Below are positions 7,455 to 16,803 of a stretch of DNA of 64,000 nt, in pieces; the first letter of the stretch is position 1; each line of letters starts with the position of its first letter. Below the pieces are notes generated by a model that was not told where the DNA came from, made no database searches, and saw only the letters and a program-made list of their open reading frames with translations. This DNA is from JAICSD01 sp035637115 (GTDB lineage: Bacteria > Acidobacteriota > Vicinamibacteria > Vicinamibacterales > 2-12-FULL-66-21), in contig DASPXV010000041.1 in assembly GCA_035637115.1 (NCBI GenBank), positions 25,130 to 89,129 of the forward strand, written 5' to 3'. The position numbers and the translations under genes were made by a program.

Positions 7455-9837
7455 GAAGCTCGGCGTGTTCTACCTGGGTCGCGAGAGCGACCCGTCCGGG
7501 AACAGCCTTGGCGATCTGGTGCTGTACGACTCGCGTCACCTGGTGACGCACGCGGTCTGCGTGGGCATGACCGGCAGCGGGAAGACCGGTCTGTGCCTGT
7601 CGCTGATCGAGGAGGCGGCGATCGACGGCGTGCCGACGATCGCAATCGATCCGAAAGGGGACCTCTCGAACCTGCTCCTTACATTCCCGCGGCTCGCGCC
7701 GGAAGATTTCCGCCCGTGGATCGACGAAGACGAGGCGCGGCGCGCGGGCGTGGCGCCCGATACGTACGCGGCCCAGCAGGCGGAAACATGGAGGAAGGGG
7801 CTCGCCGAGTGGGGCCAGGACGGCGCGCGGATCGAGCGGCTGCGCGCTGCGGCGGACTTCGCGATCTACACGCCTGGCAGCCGCGCGGGACGGCCGCTGT
7901 CGATCCTCTCGTCGTTCGCCGCTCCGGCCGACGCGATCCGCGACGACGCCGAAGCGCTGGCGGACCGCGCGTCCACTACGGCGATGGGCGTCCTGACGCT
8001 TGCGGGTGTCGATGCGGAAACGGGTGGCCGGGAGCACACGTTCCTGTCGACGCTGCTCGCGTCGGCGTGGACGAGGGGACGCGATCTCGATCTCGCCGCC
8101 GTCATCGAGGGTGTGCAGGTGCCGCCGTTTCAGAAGATCGGGGTCCTCGACGTCGATGCATTCTATCCGTCAAAGGACCGCTTCACGCTCGCGACGAAGC
8201 TGAATTCGATGCTCGCCTCGCCCGGGTTCGAGCAGTGGCTGGCCGGGGAGCCGCTCGACGCGGGACGCCTGCTCTACGGGCCGAAGGGGAAGCCGCGCGT
8301 TTCGATCGTCTCGATCGCCCATCTCGACGACTCGCGGCGCATGTTCTTCGTCTCGCTGCTGCTGAACGAGATCGTCGGATGGATGCGACGGCAGAGCGGC
8401 ACGAGCAGCCTGCGGGCGATCGTCTACATGGACGAAATCGCCGGCTACTTTCCGCCGGTGGCGAATCCGCCGTCGAAGCCGCCGCTGCTGACGCTGTTGA
8501 AGCAGGCGCGCGCTTTCGGCGTCGGCATCGTGCTGGCAACGCAGAACACGGTGGACCTCGATTACAAGGGGCTTGGAAACGCCGGCACATGGTTTCTCGG
8601 ACGATTGCAGACCGAACGCGACAAGGCGCGCGTGATCGACGGACTCGAAGGAGCGGCCGCAGGAGGCCTGGATCGCGACGCCGCCGACAAGACGCTGTCC
8701 GCGCTCGGCAAGCGCGTGTTCCTGCTCCACGACGTGCACGCCGGACCGCCGATCACATTCCAGAGCCGCTGGGCGATGTCCTACCTGCGCGGGCCGCTGT
8801 CGAGGGATCAGATTCGAATGCTGACCTCCTCGATTTCCGAACTGGACGCGGACGTCCGCACGGTGCTTCCGCCGCAGTCGCGAAGCGGTCCGCGCGAAGC
8901 GTCGCCGAAGCCGCTCGTCAGCGCCCGCGGCGAAGGCGGGCCGGTTCTGGCGCCGGGCATCCAGCAGTACTTCGTTCCGACGACTGATGCCAATCCGGCC
9001 TATGAGCCCGTCGCGCTCGGCGTCGCGAAGGTGACGTTCGCCGATCCGAAACTGAAAATCAGCGAGACGCGGGATGTCGTCGCGATCGCGCCGATCGGGA
9101 GTGGGGCCGTTCCCGTCGATTGGGCGCAGGCGGAGGTTCTGGATATCGCGCCGGGAGAACTGGGGACGACCGCCGTCGATGGGGCGACGTTCGAACCGCT
9201 GCCAAAGGCGGCGGCGTTGCCGAAGAGTTATTCCGCCTGGCAGAAATCGTTCGCGTCGTGGATCGCGACGTCACAGACGCTGGATCTGCACCGGCACGCG
9301 GGGCTCAAGATCACGTCGGCCTCGGGGGAGTCGGAACGGGACTTCCGGATCCGGGTGCAGAACGCGCAGCGGGAAGCGCGCGACGCCGAGGTCGAAGAAG
9401 TGCGGCGGAAATTTGCCGAGAAGCGCGCGCGGCTCGAAGAGAAGCTGCGCCGGGCCGAACAGGGAGTGCAGCGCGAGTCCGAGCAGTCGTCGCACGCGAA
9501 TCTGCAGACGGCCGTCTCGGTCGGCGCCACGATTTTCGGCGCATTGCTCGGGCGGAAGTCGTTCAGCACCGGCACGCTCGGGCGTGCGACGACGGCGGCG
9601 CGCGGGCTCGGACGCGCGTCGAAGGAGCACGCGGATATCAAGCGCGCGCAGGAGAACGTCGACGTCGCGAAGAAAGCGCTCGAGGATCTCGACGCGAAAA
9701 TTGCGGAAGAGACCGCCGGGATCGCCGCGCGGTTCGATGCCGATGCCTCCAGGATCGAGGCCGCGGCGCTGGCGCCGAAGCGCGGCGGCGTCCTGGTGCA
9801 ATTCGTTGCGCTTGGATGGCGCCCGTCGACTCGCTAG
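7441..9837 (+). CDS. HerA/DUF87-like ATP-binding protein with C-terminal coiled coil
   Basis: A 798-aa ATPase. Walker A is GMTGSGKTG at residues 42-50, followed by the IDPKGDLSNLLL signature typical of HerA-like/DUF87 proteins. A Walker B-like segment IVYMDEIAGYFPP lies in the middle and QARAFGVGIVLATQN downstream (sensor region). The C-terminal 200 residues hold a charged coiled coil (VEEVRRKFAEKRARLEEKLRRAEQ...), then a short hydrophobic segment and a second coiled coil. HerA-like ATPases form hexamers that move DNA. In this standalone, coiled-coil form the substrate is unknown. The TAG stop (9835-9837) lies exactly at the border of the 159-bp repeat element. Confidence 0.85.
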   Translation: MKDFEKLGVFYLGRESDPSGNSLGDLVLYDSRHLVTHAVCVGMTGSGKTGLCLSLIEEAAIDGVPTIAIDPKGDLSNLLLTFPRLAPEDFRPWIDEDEARRAGVAPDTYAAQQAETWRKGLAEWGQDGARIERLRAAADFAIYTPGSRAGRPLSILSSFAAPADAIRDDAEALADRASTTAMGVLTLAGVDAETGGREHTFLSTLLASAWTRGRDLDLAAVIEGVQVPPFQKIGVLDVDAFYPSKDRFTLATKLNSMLASPGFEQWLAGEPLDAGRLLYGPKGKPRVSIVSIAHLDDSRRMFFVSLLLNEIVGWMRRQSGTSSLRAIVYMDEIAGYFPPVANPPSKPPLLTLLKQARAFGVGIVLATQNTVDLDYKGLGNAGTWFLGRLQTERDKARVIDGLEGAAAGGLDRDAADKTLSALGKRVFLLHDVHAGPPITFQSRWAMSYLRGPLSRDQIRMLTSSISELDADVRTVLPPQSRSGPREASPKPLVSARGEGGPVLAPGIQQYFVPTTDANPAYEPVALGVAKVTFADPKLKISETRDVVAIAPIGSGAVPVDWAQAEVLDIAPGELGTTAVDGATFEPLPKAAALPKSYSAWQKSFASWIATSQTLDLHRHAGLKITSASGESERDFRIRVQNAQREARDAEVEEVRRKFAEKRARLEEKLRRAEQGVQRESEQSSHANLQTAVSVGATIFGALLGRKSFSTGTLGRATTAARGLGRASKEHADIKRAQENVDVAKKALEDLDAKIAEETAGIAARFDADASRIEAAALAPKRGGVLVQFVALGWRPSTR

Positions 9838-9995
9838 TGTCCCGTCCCAGTGGTTCGCGGCATAATTCCCGGGCGGGGCATCCCGCCTCGCGGCGTTGCT
9901 CCTCGCTCAGATACTCCCGGTATCCTCGCTCGTCGCGCCTTGCGATCCGGGCGCCGCGCCCGGGACTTATCCCACGATCCACTGGGACGGGACAC
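9837..9995. mobile_element. MITE-like element, copy 1 (159 bp, TA-flanked)
   Basis: A 159-bp segment has perfect 17-bp terminal inverted repeats (GTGTCCCGTCCCAGTGG and its complement). They extend imperfectly to about 40 bp per side, so nearly the whole element can fold back. It is flanked by TA on both sides (9835-9836 and 9996-9997), as expected for a TA target duplication of IS630/Tc1-type transposition. A second copy of exactly the same length lies at 25839-25997. There is no transposase gene inside, hence non-autonomous. The left TA plus the first base of the element forms the TAG stop of the upstream ATPase. The empty site would also read TAG, so the insertion probably kept the original stop. 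Confidence 0.85.
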
Positions 9996-10005
9996 TAGCG
10001 CTCGC

Positions 10006-11145
10006 TCAGGCCGCAGCGCATGGACCGCCCGAGGCAATCTGTTCGACTTTGGCGAGGAAGACGTCCGCCCACGAATCGGCGTTGCGTGCCTCTGCCAGCA
10101 CATGGTTGAAGCTCGTGACGCCGGCTGCCGTGAACAGCGTGTTCAGCTGCTCACGGGAGAGCTGACGTAGCAGTTGCAGCGCGAACTTCCGTCCCTCTTC
10201 GGAGATGCGCTGTTCGCCGAACGTCCCGCCGGCGAAGGGAAGCGTGGACATGCTCACGCGGCACGCGCGCGCGTCGCCCCACATCGGCGCGCTCTTCCAG
10301 TTGGGCAGATCCACTCTTGATGGTCCGAACGTCCCGCCGAGATCCTGGACGATCGCGAGCGGCGCGGAGCACGAGCCGTCCGGTCGATCGGCATCGGGCG
10401 GACACACCAGGCGCTGGTTCTCGCCCTTGTTGTCCCAGTGCGCCAGCAGCAGCGCGACGATCCGCAGCGCGTCGACGTGCGCGCGCGGCGAACCGCCGAG
10501 GGCCGGGTCGAGCTGGTCCAGTTCGTACCAGCTCCAGCCCTGGTCTTCCTGCGCCTCGATTTTGCGGCCGTCGAACGGCCGTTCGATCGCCGCGTAATCG
10601 AACCTCACCGTATTGCCCTCGGTCGCCCCTTCCATGCACACGGTTGACGGCAGTCCTTTCGCCAGGCACTGGAGCGCCTGGTGCGGCAATACAGGGCAGC
10701 CGCGACAGCGCACGCTGTGCACGCGGTACATGCGATCGGTGGGGAAGCCCAGCGCCGACAGCAGACGCGTGGCAGCGATCTCCGACGGAACTTCTCCGTT
10801 CGGCTGGCCGTACTTCACCTTCACCGTCTCGCCGCTGGCGAGCGTGCATAGAAACTTCGGCGTCGTGCCTCCGACCTTCTTCCGGCTGAACGTGCAGTCG
10901 ACGTCCGCGGCCGGATCGAAGCTGTCGGCCCCGGGCGGGTTGAGAGTGAAATCAGCGGACCCGATGGGGACCGGCGGCCGCACCCACACGCGTGCGCGCG
11001 CGAGCGAGGCATGGCGGGCTGCGGCCGACACGAGCTCCGGCGGCTTGGCGCCTTTCGGCGGCTTGGAGTGTTTTTCCTGACAGCCCGCGGCTACAAGCAA
11101 CAGGATTGATGCACACCACACGCGCGATCGCGCCTTGTCCCTCAC
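10006..11145 (-). CDS. Lipoprotein with kinase-like active-site motifs
   Basis: A 379-aa protein with a lipoprotein signal (LLLVAAGC, lipidated Cys22) that should be anchored in the cell envelope. Downstream it has a spaced set of residues that looks like a protein/phosphoinositide-kinase fold: VKVKYG (K109/K111), GEVPSEIAATRLL (E118/E122), HWDNKGEN (H236, D238, N243) and QDLGGTFG (D268). HWDNKGEN aligns with the HRDLKPEN catalytic loop (Asp to Asn five residues later) and DLG with the metal-binding DFG. Several Cys pairs (for example CRGCP) suit an oxidising compartment. I do not recognise a named family; kinase activity is inferred from motif spacing. Confidence 0.75.
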   Translation of the reverse strand: MRDKARSRVWCASILLLVAAGCQEKHSKPPKGAKPPELVSAAARHASLARARVWVRPPVPIGSADFTLNPPGADSFDPAADVDCTFSRKKVGGTTPKFLCTLASGETVKVKYGQPNGEVPSEIAATRLLSALGFPTDRMYRVHSVRCRGCPVLPHQALQCLAKGLPSTVCMEGATEGNTVRFDYAAIERPFDGRKIEAQEDQGWSWYELDQLDPALGGSPRAHVDALRIVALLLAHWDNKGENQRLVCPPDADRPDGSCSAPLAIVQDLGGTFGPSRVDLPNWKSAPMWGDARACRVSMSTLPFAGGTFGEQRISEEGRKFALQLLRQLSREQLNTLFTAAGVTSFNHVLAEARNADSWADVFLAKVEQIASGGPCAAA

Positions 11146-11198
11146 ACCGCGGACCTCAGCAAGGTCCGTTCCGCTGACCTGCGATACCCTATGCGCGC

Positions 11199-12071
11199 AT
11201 GATTTCGAGGTGGATTCTGTGCGCAGCGCTGGTGTTCCTCGCCGCTTGCTCGCCCAAACAGATGGCGGTCAATCGAATGGCCGCGGCCCTCGCAAACTCC
11301 ACCTCGGTCTACGAGCGGGATAACGATCCGGAATTTGTCCGCCTGGCCGCTCCGTCAACGCTCAAGACCGTGGAGATGCTGCTGTCCCAGTCCCCGCACC
11401 ACCTTCAGCTTCTGCTCACCGCATGCAGGGGTTTCACCGAGTACTCCTACGGATTCCTGCACGTCGAAGCGGAAGTGAAGGCGCAGGACGCCGCCGCGTC
11501 GGCCGATCTGAAATCCCGCGCCGCGAACATGTACCAGCGCGCCCGCGGCTACTGCCTCCATGGACTCGAAGTGCGGCATCCCGGGCTGACGCTGCAGTCG
11601 ATTCTCAACGATCCGGACGGCGCGTTGAAACGGACCGCGCGCGAAGATGTGCCGTGGCTGTACTGGACGGCGGCGGCATGGGGCGCGGACCTGTCGCTCG
11701 CGCCGAACCAGATGCTGCGCATCACGGAGCTCGCGGGCGTGCGCGCGCTCCTGAACCGCGCGAAGGCATTGGACGAGGGCTGGGACAAGGGGGCGATCTA
11801 CGAGGCGCTGATTGCGTTCGACGGATTGCCGCCGATGCTCGGCGGATCCGCGGCCGCAGCGCGCGCGGATTTCGAGAAGGCGATGACGCTGTCCGACGGG
11901 AAATCAGTGTTTGCGCACGTCGCGCTGGCGGCAACCGTCACGGATCAAACGGAGAAGCGAAAGCTGCTCGAGCAGGCGCTCACCATTGATGTGAGCGGGT
12001 TGACGACGAGAAAGCTGACGAATCTTATCGCGCAGCGGTACGCGCGCGCGCTGTTGAGCGCAGCTCGGTAA
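11199..12071 (+). CDS. TatT-like TRAP transporter T-component lipoprotein
   Basis: A 290-aa protein with a lipoprotein signal (CAALVFLAACSPKQ). The MAVNRMAAALANSTSVYERDNDPEFVRLAAPSTLKTVEMLLSQSPHH segment and the helical-repeat (TPR-like) body match the TatT family, periplasmic lipoproteins first seen with TRAP transporters (Treponema Tp0956). No TRAP permease or binding protein (DctPQM) is present here, so it may act elsewhere, for example in envelope ligand transport. Its last 47 bases overlap the convergent gene 12025-12762. Confidence 0.82.
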   Translation: MISRWILCAALVFLAACSPKQMAVNRMAAALANSTSVYERDNDPEFVRLAAPSTLKTVEMLLSQSPHHLQLLLTACRGFTEYSYGFLHVEAEVKAQDAAASADLKSRAANMYQRARGYCLHGLEVRHPGLTLQSILNDPDGALKRTAREDVPWLYWTAAAWGADLSLAPNQMLRITELAGVRALLNRAKALDEGWDKGAIYEALIAFDGLPPMLGGSAAAARADFEKAMTLSDGKSVFAHVALAATVTDQTEKRKLLEQALTIDVSGLTTRKLTNLIAQRYARALLSAAR

Positions 12072-12762
12072 GGGCCACCCGGCGGCCGTTGATGCTCTCG
12101 TAGTCGTAGAGCACCTCGAGCTGTGATGTGCCGACGAACTTCACTTTCGCAGTAGTCTCCGTGGCCACGGGCACGCGCACGCCGCCGATCCGGGCGTAGC
12201 GGCGGACGATGTTTACGAGGCTCGTCCAGAAGGACGGGTTCTTGGAGAGGCGTCCCTCGACGCGGACCAGGTCGCCGCGATCGTTCAGCACGGCGCGCCC
12301 TTCCACGAGTAGCGGATCGTTGCGTTTCGGCTTAAGTTGCACGACATGCGTGCCGTCGACATCGCGTCCCGCTTCCGTGAATTCGTAGTTCGCCGCGGTC
12401 AGGTCACCCTTGTCGACGTTGCCGCTGTTGACGAGCTCTGCCTCGCGCACCAGCATCGCGCGCAGCACCTTCCCACGCACGGTTTCAGAGCCGCGCTCCG
12501 AGACGATCTCATAACTGAAGCGCCCGTCCTTTACTTCCGTCCACGCCTCCATCCACGCTTCGTGCTTCGCCGTTTCCGTCGCGGCGTGCATGCGGCGGAA
12601 CGCCCGATAATCCCCCAGCTGTTCGGATCGGCTGAAAAGATTTGAGACAGGGTTCGAAAACGCCATTGAACCCGTGGCAGGAACGGCTGAGCCGGAGACA
12701 AGTGTGAACGCCATCACCCACAGGGTGATCGTTCGCGCCGATTGTCCCGCTGGCTTCCGCAT
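12025..12762 (-). CDS. Exported hypothetical protein (LolA-like beta-rich)
   Basis: A 245-aa protein with an N-terminal signal peptide (ITLWVMAFTLVSGSAVPATGS). The mature part alternates short hydrophobic and charged strands (FSYEIVSERGSETVRGKVLRAM, then GTHVVQLKPKRNDPLLVEGRAVLNDRGDLVRVEGRLS), similar in feel to the outer-membrane lipoprotein-sorting (LolA/DUF4292-type) fold, but I cannot name a family with certainty. The start ATG at 12762 gives a normal signal peptide. The 3' end overlaps the TatT-like gene on the other strand. Confidence 0.7.
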   Translation of the reverse strand: MRKPAGQSARTITLWVMAFTLVSGSAVPATGSMAFSNPVSNLFSRSEQLGDYRAFRRMHAATETAKHEAWMEAWTEVKDGRFSYEIVSERGSETVRGKVLRAMLVREAELVNSGNVDKGDLTAANYEFTEAGRDVDGTHVVQLKPKRNDPLLVEGRAVLNDRGDLVRVEGRLSKNPSFWTSLVNIVRRYARIGGVRVPVATETTAKVKFVGTSQLEVLYDYESINGRRVALTELRSTARARTAAR

Positions 12763-12814
12763 CTCGCATCTCCGCCAAAGGACACCGCAAGAAGCGTGCT
12801 AACCCCAGATGGGG

Positions 12815-14401
12815 TTATTTGATCAGCCGACGCAACGTTTCCAGCGCGTCTGCCTCGGATGCCGGTTTATCGGTGCGCCAGCGCAGCATCCGCGGAAAGC
12901 GCACCGCGATGCCGCTCTTGTGGCGGGATGACGGCGCGATCGCTTCGAATCCGAGCTCGAACACCTGGACCGGGTGCACGGCGCGAACCGGCCCATGGCG
13001 CTCGATCGTGTGGCGGCGGATCCACTTGTCGAGCTCCTCGATCTCGGCGTTCGACAGACCCGAGTAGGCTTTCGCGATCGGCACCAGCTGCCCTTCGTGC
13101 CAGACGCCGAAGGTGTAATCGGTCAGCAGGCTCGCGCGGCGGCCGTTCCCCGGCTGGGCGTAGATCAGCACGGCGTCCACGGTGAGCGGATCGATCTTCC
13201 ACTTCCACCACGCGCCTTTGCGGCGTCCGACGCCATAGGTGGAGTCGCGCCGCTTGAGGATGAAGCCTTCCACGCCTCGGTCGCGTGATTCGAGACGAAG
13301 CGCCGCGAGCTCGTCCCAGCTCCCCGTTACTTCTTCCGACAACCGCAGCACGGATTCACTCGCCAGGCGTTCGGCCAGCGCCCAACGCCGGTTGGTCAGG
13401 GGCTCGCCGCGCACATCGACACCATCCCGCTCGAGCAGGTCGTAGGCGATGAAGACGACAGGCACCGAGCGCATCACCTGCGCGACCTGCCGCCGTCGCC
13501 CGATGCGCTGCTGCAGGGCGGAGAACGGCATCGGACGGCCGTCGCGGAACGCCAGCACCTCGCCGTCGAGCACGGTGCCCTCCGGCAGGTGCGTTGCCGC
13601 CGCGGCGATTTCAGGAAAGCGATGGGTGATCAACTCCTCGCCGCGCGACCACAGCCACGTCTGTCCGCCTCGTCGAATCAACTGCGCGCGGATGCCGTCC
13701 CACTTCCATTCGACCAGCCAGTCGGCGCGATTTCCAAGCGTTTCAGGCGGATCTTCGAGCGGCGACGCGAGGTAGAACGGATAGGGCTGCGACGGATCGG
13801 CGACGGCTTCCGCCCTGGGCGCGACGATCGATGCGAACCATTCTGCCGACGGCGTCCAGTCCCCCATCAGTCGCGCCGCGATCGTCGTCGGCTCGCTGCC
13901 GGCCGCCGTTGCCAGCGCGCGGACGACGAGCGTGTGCGACACGCCGACGCGGAACTCGCCGGTCAGCAGCTTGTTGACGAGGAACCGCTCGGCGCGAGCG
14001 AGTCCGAGCCACCACTGCACGACCATCGATCGCTGCGTTGCGAGGTCGGCCTTCTGCAGCGGAAGCAGGCGATCTTCAACCCACGACGCGAGGGATCGTT
14101 CGGGTTCCGGCGCGCCGGGCGGCACAGTATCCAGCGCCAGTGCGACGAGCTCCCCGAAATCTCCAGCCGCCGAATAACACTCGCGCAGGAGCCACTCCGG
14201 TAATCCCGTGACTTCCTGCGACCAATCACGCAATCCCGCCGAGGGCACGACGCGCTTCAGCCGTCGACCGGTCAAAAAGAACGTCGCCCACGCCGCATCG
14301 GCCGGCGGCGCGTCGCGGAAGTATTCGACCAGCGCCGCGACCTTGGCGTTCGTGGACGTGGTGCGATCGAGCGCCTCGTAGAGGGCGGAGAATCTTCTCA
14401 C
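12815..14401 (-). CDS. ATP-dependent DNA ligase (ligase-associated repair type)
   Basis: A 528-aa ligase. The adenylated Lys is K233 in EWKWDGIR. Other nucleotidyltransferase motifs follow: motif III-like VFIAYDLLERDG, motif IV-like VEGFILKRRDSTY and motif V-like WWKWKID. An N-terminal helical DNA-binding region and a C-terminal OB fold (LSNAEIEELDKWIRRHT...VFELGFEAI) complete the type seen in the ligase-associated DNA damage response set. It seals nicks using ATP. Its ATG overlaps the stop of the exonuclease gene by 4 nt (ATGA at 14398-14401), so the two are translationally coupled. Confidence 0.93.
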   Translation of the reverse strand: MRRFSALYEALDRTTSTNAKVAALVEYFRDAPPADAAWATFFLTGRRLKRVVPSAGLRDWSQEVTGLPEWLLRECYSAAGDFGELVALALDTVPPGAPEPERSLASWVEDRLLPLQKADLATQRSMVVQWWLGLARAERFLVNKLLTGEFRVGVSHTLVVRALATAAGSEPTTIAARLMGDWTPSAEWFASIVAPRAEAVADPSQPYPFYLASPLEDPPETLGNRADWLVEWKWDGIRAQLIRRGGQTWLWSRGEELITHRFPEIAAAATHLPEGTVLDGEVLAFRDGRPMPFSALQQRIGRRRQVAQVMRSVPVVFIAYDLLERDGVDVRGEPLTNRRWALAERLASESVLRLSEEVTGSWDELAALRLESRDRGVEGFILKRRDSTYGVGRRKGAWWKWKIDPLTVDAVLIYAQPGNGRRASLLTDYTFGVWHEGQLVPIAKAYSGLSNAEIEELDKWIRRHTIERHGPVRAVHPVQVFELGFEAIAPSSRHKSGIAVRFPRMLRWRTDKPASEADALETLRRLIK

Positions 14402-15432
14402 GGCTCCTCGCTCGTCGCGGTTTCCGCCTCCGCGGATTCCGTCAGTTCTCCAGCCTCTCCCTCGAATGCCGTGCGGATCGTGCCGGTCTCGAGCCCGCGC
14501 GTCTCGCGCAGGTAGCGCGCGAGCGCCTCGGACCAGCCGTGCGTGACGAGCACCCGCGTCGCGCCTGTGCCGTCAATCGTGGAGAGGAGCGCGGACCAGT
14601 CCGCGTGATCGGACAGCACGAATCCGCGATCGAACGCGCGCTGCCGCCGCACGCCACGCACGCGCATCAGGCCCGATGCGAATGCGACGGATGCGTTCGG
14701 CAGGCGTCGCATCCACGGCGTGCCGCGCGCGGACAGCGGTGCGAGAACGAGCGAACGCGCCAGCGCTTTTCCACGCATGGACTCGCCGATCCGCTCCGCG
14801 GCAGCCATCGGGATGCTGGAATCGCGATACGCGTCGGTCAGCGCAGACATTGCCCCGTGGAGGTGAATCGGAGCGTCGGCGCGCTCGCGCAGTTCGGCGA
14901 GAACGCGCTGCGCCTTGCCGAGCACGTAACAGAAGATCACCGACGGGCGCTCCTGCTCGCGGTTCGCGCGCCACCACTCGACGATCTCGTCTACCACGAC
15001 GTCCGTGGGATCCCACGTGTAGATCGGGAGCGCAAACGTCGCCTCGGTAATGAACGTATGACACCTGACCGTTTCGAATGGCGCGCACGTTGGATCCGCC
15101 TGGCACTTGTAGTCCCCGGAAACCACCCACACCTCACCGCGATGTTCGACGCGGATCTGCGACGAGCCGAGGATGTGCCCCGCGGGATGAAATGACACGC
15201 GCGTGTCGCCGATCGCGATCGACTCGCCGTAGGGAAGCGTCTCGATCCGTGCGTCCGGCAGCCGCCGGCGCATCACCCGCTCGCCCGGCGCGGCGCACAG
15301 ATATGCCTTCGATCCAGGGCTCGCGTGATCGCTATGCGCGTGCGTGACGACGGCGCGCTCGACCGGCTGCCACGGATCGATATAGAAGGAGCCTGCGTCG
15401 CAGAAGAGCCCGAAGGAGGTGGAAGCGATCAT
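14398..15432 (-). CDS. Ligase-associated MBL-fold DNA exonuclease
   Basis: A 344-aa metallo-beta-lactamase-fold nuclease related to beta-CASP enzymes. The metal motif HAHSDH lies at residues 31-36, followed by FHPAGHILGSSQIRVEH (third metal region) and SDHADWSALL near residue 270. This matches the exonuclease that accompanies a specific ATP-dependent ligase, an Lhr helicase and the PdeM phosphoesterase in the ligase-associated DNA damage response module. Helicase and PdeM are not in this window. It is coupled by ATGA overlaps both to the upstream glycosyltransferase (15429-15432) and the downstream ligase. Confidence 0.92.
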   Translation of the reverse strand: MIASTSFGLFCDAGSFYIDPWQPVERAVVTHAHSDHASPGSKAYLCAAPGERVMRRRLPDARIETLPYGESIAIGDTRVSFHPAGHILGSSQIRVEHRGEVWVVSGDYKCQADPTCAPFETVRCHTFITEATFALPIYTWDPTDVVVDEIVEWWRANREQERPSVIFCYVLGKAQRVLAELRERADAPIHLHGAMSALTDAYRDSSIPMAAAERIGESMRGKALARSLVLAPLSARGTPWMRRLPNASVAFASGLMRVRGVRRQRAFDRGFVLSDHADWSALLSTIDGTGATRVLVTHGWSEALARYLRETRGLETGTIRTAFEGEAGELTESAEAETATSEEP

Positions 15433-16757
15433 GCGGCACTTTCCGCACCTTTAGCACCTTTGGCACTTTTGGCACCAGCACCCTTTAGCACCTTCGGCAC
15501 TATTAGCACCATCAGCACAACGCCAAACTCCACCAACATGATAGGGACCGGCACGAACCAGCGGTGGCCATGACGCGAGAGATGCCACACGATGTAGACG
15601 GGAAGCGCTGAGTACGTCCAGACGACGAGCGGCAGCGTCGCGCGCGTGAAGAGGAATGGAGTGAAGTAGAGCAGGTACCACGGATAGATGACCGGCGCGG
15701 CGGCAAGTGAAACGGCCATCGGCCATGCCCACGCCGCGGGATCCCCGGCATCGCGTCTGAATCGCATCCATGTCGCGACCGCGAGACCTCCGAGGACCGC
15801 AGCGCCCGCGGCGCCCTGGGAGGAAAACATCGCGGCCAGCCATTTGAACAGCGGGCCGTTGAACCGAATGAATGCGACGACGTTCGGGACGGCGCCGAGT
15901 GGCAGCATGCCCGCGGATCGGAATGGAAAGTAAAGCGCGGCGAGAGCGATTGCGGCGACGAGGCCATCGCGGAAGCGGATGCGTCGCCAGTAAAGAGGCA
16001 CGAGCACGATCGGCAGCAGCTTGGTCGCGACCGCGAGCACGAATGCGATCGCCGCGCGCATACCCCGGCCCGTGCTCAGCATCCATGCTGAGACGGCGAT
16101 CCATAACGCTCCCAGCGCGTCGATGTGGCCGCTGTGCGCGACCTCGAGGATGACGAGCGGATTCCATGCGTAGAGCAGCGCGAGCCATGGCGACCGGCCG
16201 GTCTGCCGCAGCCACATCACCAGCACCCACATCGTCAGCAGATCGCACGCGACCAGCGCCCATTTCATTGCGCGCGACGTCTCGCGGATCGTCACGACGA
16301 GGCGGAAGAACAGCTGCGCCGCGGCCGGGTATGGCGTGCGCGCGCGGATGCTGGGCATGCGGCGGGTCTGGTCGGTGTGCGTCCAGGCGAGCGATGGATC
16401 GGCCGGCACGACCTCGAATGGATTGAACCCCAGGCGCTGCAGCCGGCCGTCGTACATGTATCGGACCATGTCGTTATCGGCGCCCACGGGCGCAACGGCG
16501 GGGGGAATCCTGAACGCGACGGCGAAGAGCAGTGCGATCAGCAACAACCGCGGCAGCGGAGTTCCAGGGTCCGAGGCTCCAGGGCCCGAAGACTCAGGGA
16601 CCAACTGCAACCAGAGCAGCGCGTATACAACACAGGGGACCGCGGTGAGAACGAAGAACAGCGGTGATCCGAGCGGCGCCTGCGATACGGCCAGCGCTAT
16701 CAGCGCCGCGCAGCTCGCGGCCCCCCCACGCAGGATCACGGCACGTAAGGAACCCAC
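15429..16757 (-). CDS. Membrane glycosyltransferase (GT87/DUF2029-like)
   Basis: A protein of about 442 aa with around ten hydrophobic helices. The N-terminal loop carries DNDMVRYMYDGRLQRLGFNPFEVVPADPS, a pattern typical of GT-C enzymes that use polyprenyl-phosphate sugars (acidic DND after the first helix, as in GT87/DUF2029 mannosyltransferases). The GTG start at 16757 is chosen because earlier in-frame starts would run into the divergent gene at 16804. The C-terminal tail GAKSAKGAKGAESAA is encoded by a degenerate GCACCTTTGGCAC repeat (15430-15520). First gene of a coupled operon with exonuclease and ligase. Acceptor unknown. Confidence 0.78.
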   Translation of the reverse strand: MGSLRAVILRGGAASCAALIALAVSQAPLGSPLFFVLTAVPCVVYALLWLQLVPESSGPGASDPGTPLPRLLLIALLFAVAFRIPPAVAPVGADNDMVRYMYDGRLQRLGFNPFEVVPADPSLAWTHTDQTRRMPSIRARTPYPAAAQLFFRLVVTIRETSRAMKWALVACDLLTMWVLVMWLRQTGRSPWLALLYAWNPLVILEVAHSGHIDALGALWIAVSAWMLSTGRGMRAAIAFVLAVATKLLPIVLVPLYWRRIRFRDGLVAAIALAALYFPFRSAGMLPLGAVPNVVAFIRFNGPLFKWLAAMFSSQGAAGAAVLGGLAVATWMRFRRDAGDPAAWAWPMAVSLAAAPVIYPWYLLYFTPFLFTRATLPLVVWTYSALPVYIVWHLSRHGHRWFVPVPIMLVEFGVVLMVLIVPKVLKGAGAKSAKGAKGAESAA

Positions 16758-16803
16758 CGGCTGTATCTTCCCACGGACGCCATTGGCGGGTAGTATCGCT
16801 GCC

